From contig JAUTDP010000001.1 of the NCBI GenBank assembly GCA_033439795.1, forward strand, positions 124,001-188,000: DNA of 64,000 nt. Direction: 5' to 3'. A program made the position numbers and the translations under genes. The notes beneath the pieces were generated by a model that worked only from the letters and a program-made list of their open reading frames with translations, did no database searches and was not told where the DNA came from. The DNA comes from Sordaria brevicollis. Its lineage: Eukaryota > Ascomycota > Sordariomycetes > Sordariales > Sordariaceae. Below, in pieces: positions 57,501 through 64,000 of the stretch. The first letter of the stretch is position 1, and each line of letters opens with the position of its first letter.

Positions 57501-57922
57501 TGGGTAAGGCTGGCGGAGAAGTGGTCATTTTCGACAAAGGCTTCCTCCTCGCTCTCGATCAGGGTAGCAAAGAAGAGGACGGCCTCCTTGATGACCCATT
57601 CGTTGAAGGAGCTCGTAGAGATCTTGGCTATAGGGATGTATATCTGCTTGGTGGCGCAAAAGGTGATGCATGGATGGGGGAGAGGGCGTCGGTTCTCGTC
57701 GGTGAGGATGTTGGTGAGCTCCTGGAGGCAGATTTCTATGCGCTCGGCGGCCTCGTCATCGTGGGCAATGTTGGGAGAGTTGCGCCATGCGCCGAGAAGC
57801 TGCGAGTATTCCTTTTCAAAGCGTTGGAGTCGTCGGACGGGGTCCTTGGCGAAGTCCTTCCAGTTCCGCGAGTTGCCCGTCGAGGGGAGCGTGTGTGCTA
57901 TGAGGCGCGACCAGAAGTCCAT
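54583..57922 (-). CDS. FHIP/RAI16-family subunit of the FTS-Hook-FHIP complex
   Basis: Exons 57922-56859 and 56809-54583 give 1,096 residues. The donor is GTGAGT, and GCTAAC precedes the CTGCAG acceptor; the split codon makes LYPSLLES. The N-terminal 640 residues are helical and match the RAI16-like domain: the start MDFWSRL, ITDENRRPLPHPCI-like segments, FPLFYLLMDYIHHEGKVGDF and AVLTYLRHILQSV. The middle is Ser/Pro-rich, then a long acidic and Glu/Ala coiled stretch (EEAARKAQQQAEEAEEEEA), and the end SHVLTNVIILQSFLFELASL with QVRAG is the conserved C-terminal helix. In Aspergillus the FHIP-Hook-FTS complex links early endosomes to dynein for long-range transport, and this protein should do the same. 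Orientation is divergent from the lipase gene. Confidence 0.87.
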
Positions 57923-60025
57923 GGCGACTCTGGAAGCATTTCGTGTGTGTCTCTCTCTTGTGTTTCTCCCTCTCTGTCTGTACTAGTACTACCCTTGGTA
58001 GAGTATGGGACACGGGTGCCGATGGTCGGGTCGCCGGTCGGTCGTTGGGTGGGAACTGGGGGATGCGGAATGGGGTCGGCTTCGGTGGTCTCGGTCGGTG
58101 TCGGTGTACGGCACAATGATGGCGTCGTGTCGGTCGGGTCCTCCTTGTCACCTTCGACCTGATCGACGATTGGGGTGTTGTCGGCGTCCACTGGTTGTTC
58201 GTTGGGCTGTTGCGGTGCTGGTTGCTCAGTTGGCCGTCAAGGTGGTCGGTGCACGGGCGCCGTAAAGGGGTCAAGGTCAGGTACCAATGTACCTTTCACC
58301 GCAGCCAGCCAACAAGGAGACCCTGAGATCGCGACTCAACCCCACCATGGAGTAAAACAGTGGGGTAAGAGCTCTCCTCAGACAAGAGTGAAACTGCCAT
58401 GACTGACAAGTGTCTCCCTGTTAGGAGAATGCTATTAATAACGTGAAACGCAGTAACAGCGAAGTTGCAAAAGGTACTTGGAGCTGTTCCCTTATCAGCT
58501 TATCGGAAGTCTTTCCTCCCGTCTTTGCCGTGTCTCTCTGCTCTTGCTTCATCCCGTCTTTCCTGCCATCAAACATGCATTGACATGTTCACAAGTTGGG
58601 CAGCGGCAATCAATCGATCTTGCTCAACTCTCTGACATTGAAAACGCGGAAGGAAGCAATGCAACCCGCGTATGTATTCCAGAATGAAGCATGTGAACAG
58701 AATGCAGACAGGTGCCAGCACTTGTTGAAGGCATTCACAGTGACAGTGGTTCCTGACAAGCCAATGCCGTTAACTTGTTAAGGGCCCATGGCTGCAATAC
58801 GACGCTGTATTATTCAACCACAGCCAACCATTTCTGTCGAGTCACCCAGCACTAACATGAGCCAAAAAGTCTCTTCACTTTTCTCTTCGACTGGACTCTT
58901 TGTTGTCTCTCTATGACTGGACTCTCTATCAACCCCTACGTCCCCCCTACATTTCCCCTACTGCGTCCACCACTGCAGCCATCGAGTCAGAACAAGGCGG
59001 GTGGGAGCGGGGGAAAAGGTCGAGACTCCAGAGAGATGGAAGCGGACAGAAACGGGTCGGGAGAGCAAAGTGAGAAAAGGGAGAGATCATGAAGCTTTGT
59101 CTATCTGGTTGAACTGTTCTCCCGCAATGGACCCCGATTGAAGCTTTTATCCCGCAGTCAACAAAACAACGAGTGTGGACATTGACAACGTGGCCGGCCA
59201 GCAGACTGACAGAAAGACACTTGCCAAACAGACATTGACAGACACTGACACCGGCCGGCATGGACGGACATTGATGATGCTCCATGCACCTCAGATAACG
59301 GCCCTTGGGTGCAGCATGCATCTCCCGAGAGCTTCTCTTTTCTCCAGACCAGAGACTTTGAAGACGGAGAATGGCTCGCGTACCCAATGCTCCCACACCT
59401 TTGCCTTCTCAACTTCAACCAAACTCTATGCGGCACCCCGCTCCTCGTGGGCGGCTATCAGCCCTCTCCAACTTCTCACAGACACCCAACCTCATCAACC
59501 ACTCATAAACCGTCTTCACCATTCTGGGGCACACGAAACAGCCACCACTGCCGGCCATTGGAGGCTTGTTGGTTCCACGACAGCGAATAGGAAGCTGCAG
59601 CGGCCCCTCTTGAGAACGGCAAGGCACTCCCGTCCCAAAGGTGGAAATGGCTCGCCTTGGATTGACGAGTGTCTTTCAAGTGAAGGACAGGCACCCAGCA
59701 AATCACAACTCCCAAAAAAGACCCTCATGAGCTTCAACCACCAGGTACACTAGTGTCGTATCAGTTTTGGCCCTTTTTCCATTCTAGCGTCTTCACTTCA
59801 TCCACTTTTGACGGCCCGCCTCGGTTGACCATGTGTTGTCCCGACATCGCCGTGTCAGAGTCTCCATCCAATTTCTGTCTTTGACTCTTGCTTCTGCTTC
59901 TTCCCTTTCCCAAATCACCTCTCACTTTCTTCATCAATCACAAGAAACAACCAAGCTTTTCACTACTACCAGTCTATTGTATGCGGGTGCCTTAGCTGCA
60001 ACCACAAACTACCACTCTCACAACC
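57923..60025. other. divergent promoter region, about 2.1 kb
   Basis: Between the FHIP gene (-) and the lipase gene (+). The right 200 bp are C/T-rich leader with a CAACCATGG start context. Frames such as 59175-59753 have no domain and overlap others on the opposite strand. No RNA gene was recognised. Confidence 0.5.
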
Positions 60026-62187
60026 ATGGGTTTCCTCTTCTTTGGTCGGTCAAAGAAACCAAAGAAAGACAACAGAGACAGAGACAGAGACAGAGACACA
60101 CCGACTCCTCCTCCTCACCTTCAGTCAAGAAGTCACCGTGACCGGCAGGTTTCCGGCTCGTCATCAAAACACCACTATGCCGCCCTTCCACCACCGCCGG
60201 CATACTCACCCCATGACTGGAATCAAGGCCAGACCTTCGAACCCGCCGGCCTCCTCCCATCACCGCCGGGATGGAGTCCTTCATCACCACAGCCCATCAT
60301 CGTCAACCAACATCACTACTATCTCGGCACTCCGGGATCAAACTCGTCTCCGCCACAGCTCATCCAGTCAATACCACCGATTCCGCCACCAAAGAACAGC
60401 ACCGGGTCACTCACCAAGATGCCCGTCGGGACGGTTATGGAGGTCTCATCGGATATCTCGCAAGTGCCAAGTCTCGTCCACGGTTTGGAGGAATCACTTT
60501 CACATTGGCCCGACAACAAGACTCAGCTCCTCAACCAGAGTGCCGCCCTCTACGATCAGATCTCCGGTCGACTCAACGACGTCTTGACGAGGATAGATCT
60601 GAACCAGATCAGTGGGAATGAGAAGGAGCACTTCACCTGGAAGCCGGCGGTTCAGGAGACATCATATCCGCCCTCGTCGAGTATGGTTGGGTCGAGGTCG
60701 GTGGTCAAGTCGGGATTGAGGAGGAGCAGCTCGCATTCGAGAGAGCACAGGGATAGAGAGCATCGGGAGCATGGAACGACGACAAATTCGGGAGGTTACT
60801 TTGCCAAGGTGGATCTCTATGCCAACTCAAGGTTGCCTACCGACCTGCCTCCATTGAGACTGTAGGTTATCATCGTTACATTCGGAGGTGTTCACTCACT
60901 CACATTCACAGATACATCCCCACGTGGCCCCTTCTCTGCCTCGCCGCTCAATACTCTGAGCGGGTCTACGATAAGCCCAAGGGTGCCGAACGAGATGCTC
61001 ACGTTGACGCCGACTGGCGAACCGGTGCCAAAGCCATGGTCATCAAATCCGTACCCATGGACTACGTCAACACCATCGTCTTCGCCATTCGCGGCACGGC
61101 AACTTTTATGGACTGGGCCGTCAACCTCAACTCCAACCCCACCTCTCCTGAAGGGTTCCTTGATGACCCCGGCAATCTCTGCCATGCCGGCTTCCTCGAC
61201 GTCGCTCGCAGCATGGTCCAACCCGTCGCTCGTCGTCTCCGCCAACTTCTCGAGGAGGATCCCAGCCGATCATCCTACTCGCTTCTCATTACCGGTCACA
61301 GTGCCGGTGGCGCCGTCGCCGCCTTGCTCTACAGCCACATCCTCTCAACGACAAAGGAGGCGCAAAGCGAATTGACGGCAGTAGCAGGGTGCTTCAAGCG
61401 CGTCCACTGCGTCACATTCGGCACGCCACCTATCAGCATCATCCCACTCAAAAAGCCAGAGGACTACGAGCGCAGACCAGAGCTCAAGAAGAGCTTGTTC
61501 CTCACCTTCCTCAACGAGGGCGATCCAGTCGCCAGAGCGGACAAAGCCTACGTCAAGAGTTTGCTGGAGCTTTACGCCTCTCCCGCCCCTTCAGTCACGG
61601 CCCTCTCCCGAACAACAAGTCGCAAAGGACCAAGTAGCTCTTCAGATCTCAACATGCGGATGAAAGCCGCCGGCCAAAAGTCCTCTCGGTCATCCCTGCA
61701 GTCTTCAAAGAGCGGCAAGTCAACAGACACACGAAATACCGAGCGCCGAAGTAGCAGCGGTAGCTCGCATCACACTTCATCCAGCTCAGGTTCCTCCCGC
61801 CGCAGCAGCTCTCGCACCCGCACCTCAACCTCGTCCAACAGCTCCGCTCTAACCACCACTTCCACAACCGCCTCCTCCGTCTCTTCTCACACTTCTTCCT
61901 CGTCCTCCTCGTCTTCTTCCGGGCCAACATGGAAGTTACCTGCCTCCGTCCTCTCCTGCGCCGGCCGTCTCGTTGTTCTGAGGTCAGGCGATCCCAAGTC
62001 TCGCTTGAAGGGCAAAGGGAAAACGGTGGAGGAGAGATTGAATGAGGGCGTGGTGGCGCATGTGGTTTCCAGCGAGGAGATGTTGAGGGAGGTGGTGTGG
62101 GGAGATCCGTTGATGCATGTTATGAAGTTGTATAAGGGGCGGATTGAGACGTTGGCGGTGGGGGCGGTTACTGCTAGGGGGTATTAA
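60026..62187 (+). CDS. class-3 lipase-domain protein, 703 aa
   Basis: Exons 60026-60861 and 60912-62187 give 703 residues; the 50-nt intron joins ...LPPLRL to YIPTWPLLCLAAQYSERVYD. Residues 1-270 are disordered, with an (RD)4 run encoded by GACAGA repeats and Pro-rich stretches. The alpha/beta-hydrolase part starts near residue 280: VFAIRGTATFMDW holds the oxyanion strand, and LLITGHSAGGAVAALL the nucleophile elbow with Ser409. FLTFLNEGDPVARAD supplies the likely catalytic Asp and DPLMHVMKLYKGRIE the His. A Ser-rich insert of about 120 residues separates Asp from His. There is no signal peptide, so an intracellular lipid or acylglycerol hydrolase is likely, in the group of diacylglycerol-lipase-like fungal proteins (inference). 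Confidence 0.88.
61790..61925. repeat. Ser/Thr-coding low-complexity tract
   Basis: TCC/TCT/ACC-rich run encoding almost only Ser and Thr inside the lipase domain insert. Confidence 0.75.
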
Positions 62188-63225
62188 CCCGGCGGGGGGA
62201 TATTAGGGGAGGAACAAGGTGATGAAGCTACGAACTTACGACATTTTCACGAAAAGCAAACTACGAAAACACTTTCACGAAACACATACAGCAACTACAT
62301 TGACGAAACACTTACATACGGAAGGCGAAGATACTATAGATGGATGGGCGGATGGATGATACCAGTCAGGACACTTCATGTTGACTCTCTCAACTCACTT
62401 TCTCCTGACAACATTTCCTTAGGTTTTTGACATTTCATTTCTCAATCAGATAACATCACAAACTGCATATATAGCATACATTAGGTACTTAAACATTGGG
62501 CGGATATCTTATACCTTGAGAGTTCTTTTTTACATAGCGCGACAAAGCTGGGAGCAGCACAACAGAAAACATGGCGGAGTGGATAATGAAACTTGGATTT
62601 AGTGTGTGTACAACTTGATCAATCTTCCTTTCCGCTATTCTCGTGAAATGTCTCTCGCAAACAGCTCTTTAGGCGCATTCGGATATGTTAATCGCGCTTC
62701 TCGGCGCATAATGCGGAAGAGCTCCTCCTCTCACCCCCTTTACCCATCGTGACTCATTGTGACTCACGAACTGAAGTTGAGCCATTACATTATAGCATGT
62801 GACAATCTTCCCCTTCCTTTCTCTTATCTCCCCAGCTTTGAGAAACATCATCCCGACACATCAAGGCAACCAATGTGGTAGACATGGAACAACTTCATCC
62901 CGCTTCATCTCCATCACGCTCATCGAGTCCTCATCCTCTCTTTTCGACGCCAAGCTCGCGGCGAAACAATCTCCCAAAAACAGCCTTAAAGAACCGAAGA
63001 GAATAGAAGTAGTTGTCGTGGTCGTGGAACATCCTCATTCCGTAGCCCTTTCATCGTCCTCATCCACCCCTCCCTGTTATTGCGTCCCGCCAGACATACG
63101 GTAAAACATCTCCCCAAAAGATATCCGCCAAAAAGAATCGAAGTAGTGTATGTAGTCAACCCAAACCGCCTTTCCCTCCCAGTTTACCTGCTCAACCTCC
63201 CATTCCCTCTTCCTATTCACCTCCG
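62188..63225. other. intergenic between convergent genes
   Basis: Shared 3' flanks of the lipase gene (+) and the small membrane protein gene (-). A 101-codon plus frame at 62799-63104 is unsupported. No RNA gene recognised. Confidence 0.5.
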
Positions 63226-63558
63226 TCATTTCGCAAGCGTACTCCCACTTAACCTCCCACCCTTTATCTTCTCCTGCTGCCTCTCCCACTCTTTCCCCTC
63301 CATCTCCTCCCTCTGCCTTTCCGCCTCTTCCAACTCCTCCTCTCTTCTTCGGCGCCACTCCTTTTCGGTAAGCGTTGGTTGGCCCCAGGTTAGACATTGC
63401 CCCAATATGTGAGAGGCGATGAAGCAGAAGAGGAGAAGGGCGATGAGGACGTAGCCCCAGGTGGGGAGGTAGGAGGAGGCGGGGATGTAGGGGTGGTAGT
63501 CGGAGGGGTGGGTGGGGGGTTGGACGAGGGGGCCGCCTTGGATGGGGATGGGGGCCAT
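63226..63558 (-). CDS. small single-span membrane protein, 110 aa
   Basis: A single exon from ATG 63558 (context CCAACCATGG) encodes 110 residues. A short Pro-rich N-terminus (MAPIPIQGGPLVQPPTHPSD) is followed by one hydrophobic span, WGYVLIALLLFCFIASHILG (34-53), and a strongly charged helical tail (EKEWRRRREEELEEAERQRE) likely to be a coiled coil. The layout suggests an organelle or ER membrane adaptor with the tail in the cytosol. I do not recognise the family. The opposing plus-strand frames here are mirror images of the GC-rich coding sequence. Confidence 0.7.
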   Translation of the reverse strand: MAPIPIQGGPLVQPPTHPSDYHPYIPASSYLPTWGYVLIALLLFCFIASHILGQCLTWGQPTLTEKEWRRRREEELEEAERQREEMEGKEWERQQEKIKGGRLSGSTLAK

Positions 63559-64000
63559 GGTTGGTGGATGTTATTGGTTGTTGGTTGTTGGCTATTGAGA
63601 GGTTGAGAGGGTGGGTTGCGGGATAGCTCCTCGTTTGTTGAGTGAAGTGCTCGGTTTGAGCTGAAGAGAAGTGGGAGATTGATACACTAGAGGGATGGAC
63701 GTCGGAGTTGATGATGTTTCAAGCTTGGTGGAGTGTTTAGACTCGATGTGGACGCCGATGATGGGTATTAACTTAGAAAGTCCACAATCCGAAAGATAAT
63801 AGATGTCGGCGGTAGAATCCTTAACGAAGAGCGCGTAGAAAAACTGATCGGGGGAAGCCTCAAGTCCAAGGTTTTAACGGTGGTAGTCGTCAGATCGCAG
63901 CGCTGTTGCGGAAGACTCGAGATCTTTGAGGCCTTAACGTCGTGAGGGTGATAATCGGTCTGCTCATAGTTGGTTAGTTGATGTCATTACCTCTACTTTG
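63559..64000. other. upstream region at window end
   Basis: Presumed promoter and leader of the small membrane protein gene. No gene seen before the window ends. Confidence 0.5.

Noticed and set aside
1..64000. CRISPR arrays, bacterial operons, ribosome binding sites, dispersed 5S rRNA
   Set aside because: The window is fungal nuclear DNA; no spaced direct repeats of CRISPR type were seen and I found no match to the 5S sequence by eye.

Overview
The window looks like nuclear DNA of a filamentous ascomycete, most likely a Sordariales species close to Neurospora (inference). Coding DNA is GC-rich. Introns are short, with GTRNGT donors, GCTAAC/ACTAAC-type branch sites and YAG acceptors. A tRNA-Pro carries a canonical 18-nt intron. 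Two blocks (1-1440 and most of 7371-11511) are AT- and TpA-rich and poor in CpA/TpG, as left by repeat-induced point mutation (RIP). All gene models were built by hand from frames and splice signals. The family names are from memory, not from a search.

Layout. Left arm (1-11.5 kb): RIP-decayed DNA; a tRNA-like element and a small inverted repeat; a Gfo/Idh/MocA oxidoreductase (2338-3504, +); tRNA-Pro(AGG) (-); two tandem, diverged Cys-rich paralogs (4944-5825 and 6608-7111, both -), the first broken by an in-frame TAG; then a complete 4,141-bp DNA transposon (7371-11511) with about 49-bp terminal inverted repeats and an exact 8-bp target duplication, 252 bp upstream of the second paralog. Middle (11.8-34 kb): AAAP-type amino acid transporter (-), tandem-BRCT checkpoint-type protein (+), secreted Cys-containing protein with a polypurine/polypyrimidine intron (-), Spg1/Tem1 septation GTPase (-), mitochondrial glycine-cleavage H protein (+), porphobilinogen deaminase (-), a PLAC8 protein cut by an in-frame TAG inside a repeat array (-), a previously easy-to-miss two-exon micro-gene (32403-32698, +) and a single-span mitochondrial protein (-).

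Right arm (34-64 kb): CAND1 (+), TRAPP subunit Trs31/TRAPPC5 (+), an unrecognised 218-residue protein (-), a secreted Cys-rich protein (-), a 5.7-kb stretch without a convincing gene, a small tail-region membrane protein gene that is frameshifted (50047-50540, +), an unrecognised charged protein (+), a FHIP/RAI16-family dynein-adaptor subunit (-), a class-3 lipase (+) and a small single-span membrane protein (-).

Most of the window is ordinary housekeeping sequence with no operon-like logic. The unusual material is the transposon with intact ends, three genes that appear interrupted (two in-frame TAG codons, one frameshift), and the micro-gene squeezed between two opposite-strand genes.
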